A stretch of 64,000 nucleotides of DNA from NCBI GenBank assembly GCA_022647575.1, contig JALCKY010000002.1:248001-312000 (forward strand). Reading direction: 5' to 3'. Source of the DNA: Lachnospiraceae bacterium. GTDB lineage: Bacteria; Bacillota; Clostridia; Lachnospirales; Lachnospiraceae. The notes below the pieces were generated by a model that did not search any database, was not told where the DNA came from, and saw only the letters and a list, made by a program, of their open reading frames with translations. The stretch's first letter is position 1. Every line of letters begins with the position of its first letter. Below are positions 7,986 through 16,356 of this stretch, in pieces. Both the position numbers and the translations under genes were made by a program.

Positions 7986-9038
7986 TTAATCTTTTAACAG
8001 CATGAGCGATTCCGGCGGCAGATGAAGAATTCCGTCGAAGCCCTGTCCGTTTCCCAGAAGCGATTCTTCCTTGCGGACCACCCACCAGATCGGCTTTCCG
8101 CCCTTTGCGTTCTCCACGAGATACTGGTATTCAAACGGAGCCTCGACCATTCCCGTCTGCCTTGCATGGAAGCAGTTGCCTTCCTGTGCTTCCGGATCTG
8201 ACCTGCGGATCATGTGGCCGCGGATGCCCACAGCCGTCAGGTCATCCGGCACGTCTTCCGCCGTCTCCAGTTCCAGTTTCCAGTCTTCGGCAAAGATTTT
8301 TCTGTCTCCGGTTTTTTTCGCCGGGGAAATGTTCTTGCATCCGGTCAGCCGGCAGGTTTCTTTCAGCACCGGGTTCCGGAAAATTTCTTTCGTGTCCCCG
8401 GACATCAGTGATTTCCCTGAACTGATGATGGTCAGGTTCCTGCAGCATTTGTAGATATCGTCCCTGCTGTGGGAGACCATCAGAACTTCTCCTTTATATT
8501 CCTGCAGCATCGAAAGCAGTTCCTGCAGCATCTGCTCCCTGAGGAAGGCATCCATCGCCGAAAACGGTTCATCCAGCATGATGACCTTCGGATCCGTGAT
8601 CAGCATCCTGGCCAGCGCCACCCTCTGCTGCTGCCCGCCCGACAGTTCCGCCGGCGTTCTTTTTTCCAGACCCTCCAGACGGTACTTCCGGATCATTTCC
8701 GCAACCCGTGCCGCCTTTTCATCGCCGGGGCATTTCAGGGAGATTCCGATGTTCTCCTCCGCCGTCATCGTGGGAAATAAAGCATAGTTCTGGAAAAGGT
8801 ATCCGATCTTTCTCTTCTGAGGCGGCAGGCTGATCTTCTTTTCAGAATCATACAGCACTTCGCCGTTCAGCACAATGCGTCCTTCATCGGGCCTGTCGAT
8901 TCCGGCAATGCATCTGAGCGTCATCGATTTTCCGGAACCGGATGCTCCCAGAAGACCCATGACTTCCCGGTCCGTCCGGAACGATACATCCAGTGCAAAG
9001 CCTTTCAGTTTTCTTCTGATCTTCACTTCCAGCGGCAA
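7986..9038 (-). CDS. modC: Molybdate ABC transporter ATP-binding protein
   Basis: The 350-residue protein has Walker A (LGASGSGKS, residues about 30-38), signature LSGGQQQR and Walker B IMLDEPFSAMD, all intact, and a C-terminal domain of about 100 residues consistent with the Mop/TOBE module of ModC. The start is TTG, directly after the modB stop (TGATTG), with GGAGG ten bases upstream; translational coupling is likely. Energises molybdate import with ModB and ModA. Confidence 0.9.
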   Translation of the reverse strand: MPLEVKIRRKLKGFALDVSFRTDREVMGLLGASGSGKSMTLRCIAGIDRPDEGRIVLNGEVLYDSEKKISLPPQKRKIGYLFQNYALFPTMTAEENIGISLKCPGDEKAARVAEMIRKYRLEGLEKRTPAELSGGQQQRVALARMLITDPKVIMLDEPFSAMDAFLREQMLQELLSMLQEYKGEVLMVSHSRDDIYKCCRNLTIISSGKSLMSGDTKEIFRNPVLKETCRLTGCKNISPAKKTGDRKIFAEDWKLELETAEDVPDDLTAVGIRGHMIRRSDPEAQEGNCFHARQTGMVEAPFEYQYLVENAKGGKPIWWVVRKEESLLGNGQGFDGILHLPPESLMLLKD

Positions 9039-9737
9039 TCAGGCCCACCTCCTGACCTGTTTCATTCCCCTGCCGGTAATCAGGTTGATCGAGAATACGA
9101 CGGCAAATGAAATCAGGATGATCACCGTCGTCCAGACTCCCGCCGTGCCGTAGCGGTTTGCGGCCACCTCCGAAGCGATCGCCGTGGAAATGGTCCGCGT
9201 GCGCCCAAGGATATTTCCGGCCAGCATCATCGTGGCGCCGTATTCGCCGAGCGCCCTTGCAAAAGTCAGGACCGTTCCGGAAGCGATGCCCGGCCCGGCA
9301 GACGGAAGCACGATCCTGCGGAAAATGCGGTCTTCGCTCAGCCCCAGAGTCCTGCCGGCATAAATGTAATTCAGGTCCACCTGTTCAAATGCAGAGCGTG
9401 CATTGCGGTACATCAGGGGGAAAGACACGACGGCTGCCGCAATGACGCAGCCGGCCCACGACTGCACGACCTGAATGTGAAAGACCCGGTAAAGGAACAT
9501 CCCGAACGGCCTCACCGGGGAAAACAGGACGAGAAGAAGGAACCCGGCGACGGTCGGGGGCAGGACCAGCGGCAGCGTAAAGATGCCGTCGAGGATCCAT
9601 TTCGTTTTTTCATTCCGGAACATGACGAACCGTGCCGCCAGGATGCCGACCAGAAAGGAGATGATCGTTGCAGCGACGGCTGTCTTGATGGATATCCACA
9701 GCGGACTCCAGTTGATACTCTGAAGAATCTCGAGCAT
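9039..9737 (-). CDS. modB: Molybdate ABC transporter permease
   Basis: 232 residues with five to six membrane segments and the EAA-type cytoplasmic loop ending in ALGEYGATMMLAGN, which is the ModB hallmark. The ATG at 9737 has GGAG seven bases upstream. It forms the membrane channel for ModC; the order modA-modB-modC is the standard arrangement. Confidence 0.93.
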   Translation of the reverse strand: MLEILQSINWSPLWISIKTAVAATIISFLVGILAARFVMFRNEKTKWILDGIFTLPLVLPPTVAGFLLLVLFSPVRPFGMFLYRVFHIQVVQSWAGCVIAAAVVSFPLMYRNARSAFEQVDLNYIYAGRTLGLSEDRIFRRIVLPSAGPGIASGTVLTFARALGEYGATMMLAGNILGRTRTISTAIASEVAANRYGTAGVWTTVIILISFAVVFSINLITGRGMKQVRRWA

Positions 9738-9765
9738 GGTTTCTCCTCAGGAAATTTTCCGACAG

Positions 9766-9796
9766 AAACCCCCGTCTCTCCTGGAGGCGGGGGTTT
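9766..9796 (-). terminator. Hairpin between modA and modB
   Basis: AAACCCCCG and CGGGGGTTT arms (nine pairs) separated by 13 bases, lying in the 106-base gap between modA and modB. No long T-run follows on the minus strand. It may reduce downstream expression relative to modA, as commonly seen after binding-protein genes, or protect the modA 3' end. Confidence 0.45.
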
Positions 9797-9843
9797 TCGA
9801 TGCCTCATGCATCAAATTATATCACACTTTCATTTTCCCGGCT

Positions 9844-10854
9844 TCAGGAAGCTTTGGAATCCGCACTCTGGTCATGGGCGATGAACGTATATTTCTGGAA
9901 CAGCGTCATGGCATCATCAGACTGGAGGAATTTCAGGAAGTCTTCCGCTGCAGCCGTCTCTGCTGCTGACGCCGCCGTATTCTTGATCAGCGCTACCGGA
10001 TAGAGCGGATTCTCGGCAAGCTCGGCGGATGTGGCTTCCGCAATGACTTCGACGCCTGCTTCATTTGCCGCATCGGAGGCATAGACGATGCCGATCTGAT
10101 TCGAGCCTTCGGAAACAGCAGACAGGGCTGCCGTCACTTTGTCGCATTCATTGATCGTGACGCCGGCTGCCTTCAGGGCATCCTCGGACGTGCCGATTGT
10201 CTTGAAAATGGTGCGGGCATACTGTCCTGCCGGAACGGAATCCGCACACAGCGCCATGGAAGTCGCATCGGTCATATTGGCAAAGCCGGTGACCTTGCAG
10301 TCCGTGTCGCCCTTGCGTTTAATCAGAACGACTTTATTTTCCAGAAGGTTGACCTGCGATCCGTCAGTGACGAAGCCCGCATCGGCTGCCGCCTTCATCT
10401 GTTTCTTGCCGGCTGAGAAGAACAGGTCGCACGGGGCACCCTGTTCAATCTGCTGCTCCAGGGTTCCGGAAGATCCGGAATTGACCTCGATCGTGACATT
10501 CGGCTGCTGTTCTTTATACATGGAAATGAGTCCGCCATCATCCTCGAAAGCCTTGTCGAGCGATGCCGCGATAAAGATCGTAACTGTAGCCGTATCCAGG
10601 GAAGCCGATGATGATGCAGACGAAGCTGTCTTGGAAGAAGTCGCCGCTGAGGAATCTGCCTTGGAAGCTGCCTTGGACTCTGCCGCTGAAGAAGCGGCTG
10701 ATGAAGCTGATGATGATGCGGTCGATGCCGCGGATGAGGCTGCGGATGATGCCGCGGAAGATGATGCCGTCGAAGCAGATCCGGAGCCTCCGCAGGCTGC
10801 CAGTGACAGTACACAGATACCGCTTAATGCAATAGCCAGGAATTTCTTTTTCAT
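9844..10854 (-). CDS. modA: Molybdate-binding lipoprotein with Ser/Ala-rich linker
   Basis: 336 residues. The signal peptide ends in the lipobox LAAC, followed by about 65 residues almost wholly of Ser, Ala and Thr with some Lys, a flexible spacer between the lipid anchor and the binding domain. The binding domain starts at TVTIFIAASLDKAFED and carries the ModA features NSGSSGTLEQQIEQGAPCDLF and ENKVVLI. The linker is much longer than in most ModA proteins, but similar Ser/Ala tracts occur in the FKBP lipoprotein of this window. First gene of the molybdate operon. Confidence 0.92.
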   Translation of the reverse strand: MKKKFLAIALSGICVLSLAACGGSGSASTASSSAASSAASSAASTASSSASSAASSAAESKAASKADSSAATSSKTASSASSSASLDTATVTIFIAASLDKAFEDDGGLISMYKEQQPNVTIEVNSGSSGTLEQQIEQGAPCDLFFSAGKKQMKAAADAGFVTDGSQVNLLENKVVLIKRKGDTDCKVTGFANMTDATSMALCADSVPAGQYARTIFKTIGTSEDALKAAGVTINECDKVTAALSAVSEGSNQIGIVYASDAANEAGVEVIAEATSAELAENPLYPVALIKNTAASAAETAAAEDFLKFLQSDDAMTLFQKYTFIAHDQSADSKAS

Positions 10855-10965
10855 TTGATTGCTCCTCCTTTTTCACGCAAAAAAATAACCTGTCTTGATT
10901 ATAGGGGAACGCCGACCGAATGTCAAATGAATATAACTCGGTCCCGCGGCACTCTCCGCTTTTCA

Positions 10966-10994
10966 TTGAAATAACAGGCTCTGCATGCTATAAT
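10966..10994 (+). promoter_or_regulatory. Promoter of the DUF4190-like gene
   Basis: TTGAAA, 17-base spacer, TATAAT; then AAAGGAG seven bases before a TTG start at 11014. The 159-base gap back to modA also contains the divergent modA start region. Confidence 0.75.
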
Positions 10995-11013
10995 CCCGGA
11001 AAAGGAGTCAAAC

Positions 11014-11805
11014 TTGGACTACGGAAATTTCAATCAGCCAAATAACGGCAGCGAAAACGGTGACGGCAGCGGAAACGGTTATAACGGCGGAAACGGTTTC
11101 AATGGCGGCAGCGATTTCGGCAGCGGAAGTCCGAACGGGCAGGAAATGCCGCCCGTCAGGCCGCCGTATGCCCGGAATGCCATGGCCATCGCTTCCTTTT
11201 CCTGCGGAGTTGCCGGCATGTTCGTCATCTGCTTCGGCGGAAGTCCCATTCTCGGGGCGCTCGGCATTATTTTCGCGCTGCTTTCCAGAACTGACAGATT
11301 GAGTCCTCCGGCCAAAATCGGCCTGGGGCTTTCCATCGCCGGTCTCATTTTGTGCACGGTTTCCATTGTCCTGTCGCTGTTTGTCCTCTCTTCCACCGGA
11401 ACACTTGACAAGATTGTCAAAGAGGCGGAAAGCATCGACTGGAGCGATCAGTATGCTGTCCAGGATTTTTCCTACGATATCCAGGATGATATTATCCAGA
11501 TGCTTCAGGATAAAATGAATCAGCTTCCGGGCTACGGAAGCTTCGGCAGTTCAGGCAGCAATGCCGCCGGAGGAACGGCCGCAGACAGCGGAATCACTGC
11601 TTCAGTAAATCAGGATTCCGAATTCCTTCAGAAGTATATTTCGTACAAGCCAGTTGACCAGGATAATGGCGACGGCGGCGTAAAGCCAGACGGCGCGGTA
11701 GCGCATGCCGATGGCCAGACGTCCGCGGGAAAGGTATTCTGCCGTATGGCTCAGCACGTACCATCCTGTGATGACTGCGAAATACAGAACGGCCGGATGA
11801 TATAG
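11014..11805 (+). CDS. DUF4190-like membrane protein with Gly/Asn-rich N-terminus
   Basis: The TTG at 11014 is chosen because a good promoter and AAAGGAG precede it. Residues 1-45 are rich in Gly, Asn and Ser; then come PYARNAMAIASF and two hydrophobic segments, the layout of DUF4190-type proteins. After about residue 196 the frame runs through sequence antisense to the DUF2752 gene until a stop at 11805, so the last 68 residues look like accidental coding and the original stop may have been lost. Role unknown; probably cell envelope. Confidence 0.6.
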   Translation: MDYGNFNQPNNGSENGDGSGNGYNGGNGFNGGSDFGSGSPNGQEMPPVRPPYARNAMAIASFSCGVAGMFVICFGGSPILGALGIIFALLSRTDRLSPPAKIGLGLSIAGLILCTVSIVLSLFVLSSTGTLDKIVKEAESIDWSDQYAVQDFSYDIQDDIIQMLQDKMNQLPGYGSFGSSGSNAAGGTAADSGITASVNQDSEFLQKYISYKPVDQDNGDGGVKPDGAVAHADGQTSAGKVFCRMAQHVPSCDDCEIQNGRMI

Positions 11806-12036
11806 AAATGACTGCAGAAAATGAAACGAAAGAAATGAATCCACCGCATGCGACCCTCCGCAGCCGGGGCAGTAGAAACCGGTCACCGCAAGGAAAACGC
11901 AGTGCGGCACCTCATCGGTCAGCACGATATGAAAGCATCTGACGATGACGGCGAAAACTGCAGCGGCAGCTGTCAGTGCCAGCAGAAAGAAATAAAGGTT
12001 CATTTCCTGCTTTTTATTTAAGGGAGTATCAAACAT
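11602..12036 (-). CDS. DUF2752 domain membrane protein
   Basis: About 144 residues with three to four membrane segments and the DUF2752 hallmark GFYCPGCGGSHAV, two Cys that suggest a metal or redox site. The ATG at 12036 has GGAGG eight bases upstream, inside the first codons of the opposite-strand DUF975 gene. Its ATG and that of the DUF975 gene overlap in the same CATG. Its 3' end overlaps 204 bases of the DUF4190-like frame. DUF2752 genes are frequently found with DUF4190-like genes, in line with a shared envelope function. Confidence 0.75.
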   Translation of the reverse strand: MFDTPLNKKQEMNLYFFLLALTAAAAVFAVIVRCFHIVLTDEVPHCVFLAVTGFYCPGCGGSHAVDSFLSFHFLQSFLYHPAVLYFAVITGWYVLSHTAEYLSRGRLAIGMRYRAVWLYAAVAIILVNWLVRNILLKEFGILIY

Positions 12037-12751
12037 GAAGCAATCCTCCGCAAAACTGAAAATGACTGCAAGAGAGATCCTGACCGGCCGGTGGACAACG
12101 GCTGTTGCCGTTACCTGCATTCTTTCCCTGGTCGCTGCCGGAGCCCTCTATCTTTCCTGGCTCTTCCTGTCCTCGATGCGCCGGAGCGCTTTTATGGTAT
12201 TTTCCTCAATCGCCGTCATCCTGATCGTCAGTCTTCTGCTGCTTCTTTTCGAAGCGGGCGTCGCCTATTTTTTCCTGAAACTCGGACGCACCCGTGATTC
12301 AAAAGTCAGCGACCTTTTATATGCCTTCAAGGCCTGCCCGGACAGGATCCTGATCAACGGTTTTCTACTGACAGGCGTTCTGGTCATCTACGGCATTCCT
12401 TATTATATCGCGTTCAGCCGGGTAACGGGCAGTGCATTTTTCTCAGTCGTTTTCCTCTCTGTCTGGGGCGTGATCGGCACGGTCCTGCTGATCTTCATTC
12501 TTCTGGAGTTTTCACAGTTCATCTTCATTTTGCTGGACGACCCGGACTGCGGAGCCATTGAATCGCTGAAAAAAAGCGCCCGTCTCATGAAAGGGAACAA
12601 ATGGCGCCTTTTTAAAGTCGTGTTCAGTTTTATCGGCTGGTTCTTTTTAGACCTTTTAAGCGGCGGTCTCGGAGCCCTCTGGATCCGGCCGTATTACACG
12701 GAAACCCTTTCTTTGTTCTATCGTTCCCTGAAGGACGAAGTCACGGAGTAA
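12035..12751 (+). CDS. DUF975 family membrane protein
   Basis: 238 residues, with about five to six membrane segments and the DUF975 features LFLSSMRRSAF, GIPYYIAF and a C-terminal ESLKKSARLMKGNKWRLF block. AAGGGAG lies eight bases upstream of the ATG, within the opposite DUF2752 gene. Function unknown. The 3' end overlaps the convergent HAAS-like gene by 34 bases. Confidence 0.8.
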   Translation: MKQSSAKLKMTAREILTGRWTTAVAVTCILSLVAAGALYLSWLFLSSMRRSAFMVFSSIAVILIVSLLLLLFEAGVAYFFLKLGRTRDSKVSDLLYAFKACPDRILINGFLLTGVLVIYGIPYYIAFSRVTGSAFFSVVFLSVWGVIGTVLLIFILLEFSQFIFILLDDPDCGAIESLKKSARLMKGNKWRLFKVVFSFIGWFFLDLLSGGLGALWIRPYYTETLSLFYRSLKDEVTE

Positions 12752-13200
12752 TGCTGTTTCGGCCGGAAAGAAGGTTCTTCCGGAATCGGCATCAGCATCC
12801 TCGCAAAAATAACCGCGACGGCCATCGCTCCTCCGACCAGCATCATCGTCAGATTGTTCGTTATCCCCAGCGTCAGGAGCAGAAGTCCTGCCATCACCAG
12901 GATGAACGCGGCCGTCATCACCGATGCCTGGACAATCCGGAATACTTTCCTTACATTGATTTTCCTGCGCCTGCGGAGTTTCCGGCGGTATTCATAATAC
13001 TGATCCGCCAGTTCTTCCGGAGTTCCCAGGTCGTCCAGTACCACACGGAGGTCACGTCCGACCGGAGTCTCTCCTTCACAGTAATCATGAAGCATATCGT
13101 AAATCGTATCCTTCAGATCTCTCCTGGCAGTTCTCTTTGCCCAGAAGGGAAGAAGTTCGACGACCTTTTCAACGTACCGGTCAACCATCCTTGAAACCAT
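12718..13200 (-). CDS. HAAS/DUF1700-like membrane protein, partner of PadR regulator
   Basis: About 160 residues. The N-terminal half is a soluble helical domain (RRDLKDTIYDMLHDY...VVLDDLGTPEELADQYYEYR) typical of HAAS/DUF1700-type proteins paired with PadR regulators; two membrane segments follow. Start chosen at the ATG at 13200 rather than the TTG at 13218; GGGGAG lies just before it and coupling with the PadR gene (stop at 13208) is likely. Confidence 0.7.
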   Translation of the reverse strand: MVSRMVDRYVEKVVELLPFWAKRTARRDLKDTIYDMLHDYCEGETPVGRDLRVVLDDLGTPEELADQYYEYRRKLRRRRKINVRKVFRIVQASVMTAAFILVMAGLLLLTLGITNNLTMMLVGGAMAVAVIFARMLMPIPEEPSFRPKQHYSVTSSFRER

Positions 13201-13207
13201 TCTCCCC

Positions 13208-13540
13208 TTACCCCGCAATCATTTTATTCATGGCATCGGACATCTGCTTCCACTCGCTTTTCAGCTGGCTGCGGACCTCAATGCCTTTTTTTGTAATCAC
13301 ATAATACTTCCTGGGCTTGGCGGTGCTCATGTCCCAGCTGCTTTTCAGGAGGCCCTGGGAAGCGAGCCTGCGAAGCAGCGGATACAGTGTGTTGGCTTCA
13401 ACCGGAAGTCCCTTCTTTTCCAGTTCCCCCACCAGATTGTACCCGTACATCGGCTTGTCCAGCCGGCTCAATACACACAGGACGATCGTCCCGCGGCGCA
13501 TCTCCATATTCAGAGACGCTAGAGCAGTCTCCCTTCCCAT
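13208..13540 (-). CDS. PadR family transcriptional regulator
   Basis: 110 residues with the PadR winged-helix: MRRGTIVLCVLSRLDKPMYGYNLV, then NTLYPLLRRLASQGLLKSSW and PRKYYVITKKG. No long C-terminal helix domain, so it is a PadR-s2 type. Expected to repress its own operon (this gene and the HAAS-like gene) from dyad sites in the leader. The start could be the ATG at 13504, nearer the usual PadR N-terminus; 13540 has GGGGAG upstream at short spacing. Confidence 0.88.
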   Translation of the reverse strand: MGRETALASLNMEMRRGTIVLCVLSRLDKPMYGYNLVGELEKKGLPVEANTLYPLLRRLASQGLLKSSWDMSTAKPRKYYVITKKGIEVRSQLKSEWKQMSDAMNKMIAG

Positions 13541-13559
13541 TGGCTCCCCCGTTATGAAA

Positions 13560-13579
13560 AGTATACTCCCCAGTATACT
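13560..13579 (-). promoter_or_regulatory. Twin AGTATACT palindromes, candidate PadR operator
   Basis: Two copies of the self-complementary octamer AGTATACT are separated by CCCC, 20 bases upstream of the PadR start codon and inside the leader. Confidence 0.55.
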
Positions 13580-13590
13580 GTGTTCCGCAC

Positions 13591-13630
13591 GTTAACGGCA
13601 ATTTCATGTTAACATTTGTATTATGTTAAC
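13591..13630 (-). promoter_or_regulatory. Three GTTAAC sites at 17-bp spacing
   Basis: GTTAAC begins at 13591, 13608 and 13625. The first site downstream of the -10 element is near the predicted transcription start, so a protein bound here would block early elongation. Confidence 0.5.
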
Positions 13631-13639
13631 AATAAAAAT

Positions 13640-13668
13640 ATTATAATGTGTCAAAAACAGTATGTCAA
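13640..13668 (-). promoter_or_regulatory. Consensus promoter of the PadR operon
   Basis: TTGACA (13668-13663), 17-base spacer, TATAAT (13645-13640): a perfect vegetative promoter, which suits a gene held down by repression. Confidence 0.8.
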
Positions 13669-13708
13669 CACGTTTTTGGCTTTTTCACGAAAAAATATTA
13701 CGTAAACC

Positions 13709-13773
13709 AAAGAACCACGGGGACGGGGGTGGTGGTCCTTTCCGGACCATCACCCCCGTCCCCGTGGTTCTTT
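13709..13773. repeat. REP palindrome, phoU-distal copy
   Basis: Two 29-base arms of the GAACCACGGGGACGG type face each other across three bases, with one wobble position, and seven T follow on the plus strand. It lies nine bases after the phoU stop and may serve as its terminator. Same family as the copies at 52476, 61067 and 62079. Confidence 0.85.
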
Positions 13774-13782
13774 TTTTACTTT

Positions 13783-14472
13783 TTACTGCGTATCGCTCTC
13801 TTTTTTATAACGGTCCGTGAACTTCAGCTTCAGTTCCCCGTTCACGATAAAATAGACCCAGTCCGCGATGTTTGCCGCATGGTCCGCCATGCGCTCGACG
13901 TATTTGTTGATGAAAAGATAGTCGATGTACTGCCGGATATTCTCCGGATTCTGCTTCATCATCCCCGCAATCTCATTGGTAATCTGGTTGAAATAGATAT
14001 CGACCTGGTCGTCCATCTCAATCACGCTGCTGGCAAGATCCGGGTCATTTTCCGTAAAGCTGCGGAACGTATCCGTCACCATTTTCCTCATGATGCGGAA
14101 CATGTCCGTGAAATGAACCGGCACCGGGACTTTTTCCATTCCCGCAAGCAGCTTGATATAAATCGCGATGTCGCTGCAGTGGTCGGCAATCCTTTCCATA
14201 TCCGCGATCATCCGCATATAGGACGCTACTTTCCTCCAGTCGGAAGCCAGCGGCTGCTGCTTGATGACGATGCTGATGCACCGCTCCTCGATCTGATATT
14301 CCATGCTGTCTATCCGGTCATCATGTCTCATGATCTCATTGGAGAGAGCGACGCTCAGGTTCTGGAAAGCGAAAAGCGTCTTGTCGATTGCCTTCTCAAT
14401 ATCATCCCCCATCGCAAACACGCTGTCATTGATGGATGAAAGTTCCTCTTCGTAAGCCTGTCTCGTGGACAT
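13783..14472 (-). CDS. phoU: Phosphate transport system regulator PhoU
   Basis: 229 residues made of two PhoU three-helix repeats; each has the metal-site motif (DMERIADHCSDIA and KYVERMADHAANIA). The ATG at 14472 has GGAGG eight bases upstream; a TTG two codons earlier is less likely. PhoU links the Pst transporter to the PhoR kinase and modulates phosphate signalling. Last gene of pstSCAB-phoU. Confidence 0.93.
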   Translation of the reverse strand: MSTRQAYEEELSSINDSVFAMGDDIEKAIDKTLFAFQNLSVALSNEIMRHDDRIDSMEYQIEERCISIVIKQQPLASDWRKVASYMRMIADMERIADHCSDIAIYIKLLAGMEKVPVPVHFTDMFRIMRKMVTDTFRSFTENDPDLASSVIEMDDQVDIYFNQITNEIAGMMKQNPENIRQYIDYLFINKYVERMADHAANIADWVYFIVNGELKLKFTDRYKKESDTQ

Positions 14473-14521
14473 TTTCAATACCTCCGGTTATTGTCAGGAT
14501 CCGAATATTCTATCTGCGTCA

Positions 14522-15436
14522 TCATCCGAACCTTCCCGAAATATATTCTTCTGTTTTCTTGTTCTTCGGATTCAGGAAAATGTCCTGCGTCGTACCGCAT
14601 TCCATCATTTCACCGAGAAGGAAAAAAGCAGTCTTATCGGAAATGCGGTTTGCCTGCTGCATATTATGCGTCACGATGACGATCGTATATTTCTTCTTCA
14701 GCTCCGTCGCAAGGTCTTCGATCTTCATCGTGGAAATAGGATCGAGCGCCGACGTCGGTTCATCCATCAGGATGACCTCCGGTTCAACCGCAAGCGTTCT
14801 TGCGATGCAGAGCCTCTGCTGCTGTCCCCCGGACAGACCGAGGGCACTCTTGTAAAGCCTGTCTTTCATCTCGGCCCATATACCGACCTCCGTCAGGCAC
14901 CGCTCGACTGTTTCATCAAGCGTACTCTTTTTTTTGATGCCGCGGATTCTCGGGCCGTAAGCCACATTGTCATAAACGCTCTTCGGGAACGGGTTCGGCT
15001 GCTGGAAAACCATGCCGACTCTCTGCCTCAGTTCAATGGCATTCATATTGTGATAAATGTCCGTCCCGTCCAGTTTTACGGAGCCGTCGATGGTCACGCC
15101 CTCTTCCAGGTCGTTCATGCGGTTCAGTGTTTTCAGGAAGGTTGATTTTCCGCAGCCGGACGGACCGATCAAAGCCATGATCTCATTCGTTCCGATTTCA
15201 AGACTGATGTTCTTCAGTGCCTGGAAGGATCCGTAATGCAGATCAAGGGACTTCACGGAAAATTTCTGTTCCGCTGCCGGCTTCATTTCCGTCATGCGGT
15301 CCAGCATGTCTGCCTGTGTGCCGGATGCCGGATCCTGTGCACTCTGATGTTCCGCAATTTTTTCCATCACCTGGACCGAACTTTCTATCATGCTGTCATC
15401 CCACCATTTTTCTACGGTATTGTTTCTGTCTCTCAT
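14522..15436 (-). CDS. pstB: Phosphate ABC transporter ATP-binding protein
   Basis: 304 residues: Walker [10 protein letters not shown], signature LSGGQQQRL, Walker [14 protein letters not shown]. The core is a standard PstB, but there is an N-terminal extension of about 50 residues rich in Met, Glu and Asp not usual in the family. The start overlaps pstA (ATGA), so the extension is likely translated, though an internal start is possible. Confidence 0.93.
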   Translation of the reverse strand: MRDRNNTVEKWWDDSMIESSVQVMEKIAEHQSAQDPASGTQADMLDRMTEMKPAAEQKFSVKSLDLHYGSFQALKNISLEIGTNEIMALIGPSGCGKSTFLKTLNRMNDLEEGVTIDGSVKLDGTDIYHNMNAIELRQRVGMVFQQPNPFPKSVYDNVAYGPRIRGIKKKSTLDETVERCLTEVGIWAEMKDRLYKSALGLSGGQQQRLCIARTLAVEPEVILMDEPTSALDPISTMKIEDLATELKKKYTIVIVTHNMQQANRISDKTAFFLLGEMMECGTTQDIFLNPKNKKTEEYISGRFG

Positions 15437-16356
15437 TTCGTATCACCCATTTTCTTCTTAATCCTGCCTTCCAGCAAATGTGCCAGAAGCGAAAAGGAAA
15501 GAACCATGATCATCAGGACCGCAGAAGAAAGATTTGCGATCTCCGCTGCATCTGCCGCAAGCGCCTCTGTTCTGGATCCCCAGATGTTCAGCGCCAGCGT
15601 CTCTCCCGGGCGGAAAGGATTGAACGGATTGGTCGGCGAGAGGATGTTCAGGTTCGCCCAGCTGATGTCCGTGCTCATGCCTGCCGTATAAAGAAGGGCG
15701 GCCGCTTCACCGAATCCCCGGCCCGCCGCCAGGATGACTCCGGTAATGATGCGGGGCGCCGCTGCCGGAAGAAGCACCGTGCAGATGGTCTGCCGCAGCG
15801 TGGCTCCCATTCCCAGACTGCCTTTTTTATAACTGTCCGGCAGGGAACGGAACGCGTCCTCCGTTGTGGTTGCAATCAGAGGCAGGGAAAGAATGGAAAC
15901 TGCCAGGGCGCCCGCGAAAAGATTCCACTGTGCATGCGTCAGGACGATAAAAACCAGATAGCCGAAAAGACCGACGACAATCGAGGGCAGGGAAGAAAGC
16001 GTCTCGATGCAGATACGGAGAAAATTCGTCAGTTTTCCCGGTTTTGCATATTCCGCCATATAGATGCCCGCCAGGATTCCGATCGGTACAGAAATCAGAA
16101 GCGACAGGAAAACCAGATAAATCGTATTGAAGAACTGATTGCCGATTCCTTTTTTGGTAAAAGAAAACATATAGGGCTGTGCATTCGCGAATCCGGTAAT
16201 GATGATATAAGCCGCAAAGACAAACAAAAAAAGAAGAAAGAAACCGGCAACAAGATAGAAAACACCTGTCATGGCACGGTCCGATGCGACAGCCGACCGG
16301 ATCCGGGCATTGCTCCTGCTGCGGCGTGCGTTTTGAATCGAACTGATTTTATCCAT
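15433..16356 (-). CDS. pstA: Phosphate ABC transporter permease PstA
   Basis: 307 residues with six membrane segments and the permease loop [25 protein letters not shown] and [15 protein letters not shown]. Overlaps pstC by eight bases at its start and pstB by four at its end. Forms the channel with PstC. Confidence 0.93.
   Translation of the reverse strand: MDKISSIQNARRSRSNARIRSAVASDRAMTGVFYLVAGFFLLFLFVFAAYIIITGFANAQPYMFSFTKKGIGNQFFNTIYLVFLSLLISVPIGILAGIYMAEYAKPGKLTNFLRICIETLSSLPSIVVGLFGYLVFIVLTHAQWNLFAGALAVSILSLPLIATTTEDAFRSLPDSYKKGSLGMGATLRQTICTVLLPAAAPRIITGVILAAGRGFGEAAALLYTAGMSTDISWANLNILSPTNPFNPFRPGETLALNIWGSRTEALAADAAEIANLSSAVLMIMVLSFSLLAHLLEGRIKKKMGDTK

Noticed and set aside
10395-10858. 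Long frames on both strands across the Ser/Ala tract of modA
   Set aside because: Low-complexity GCN/TCN codons keep all frames open; only the modA frame has a signal peptide and binding domain.
13648-14439. 263-codon plus-strand frame opposite phoU
   Set aside because: His/Asp/Arg-rich composition typical of an antisense shadow; phoU is clear.
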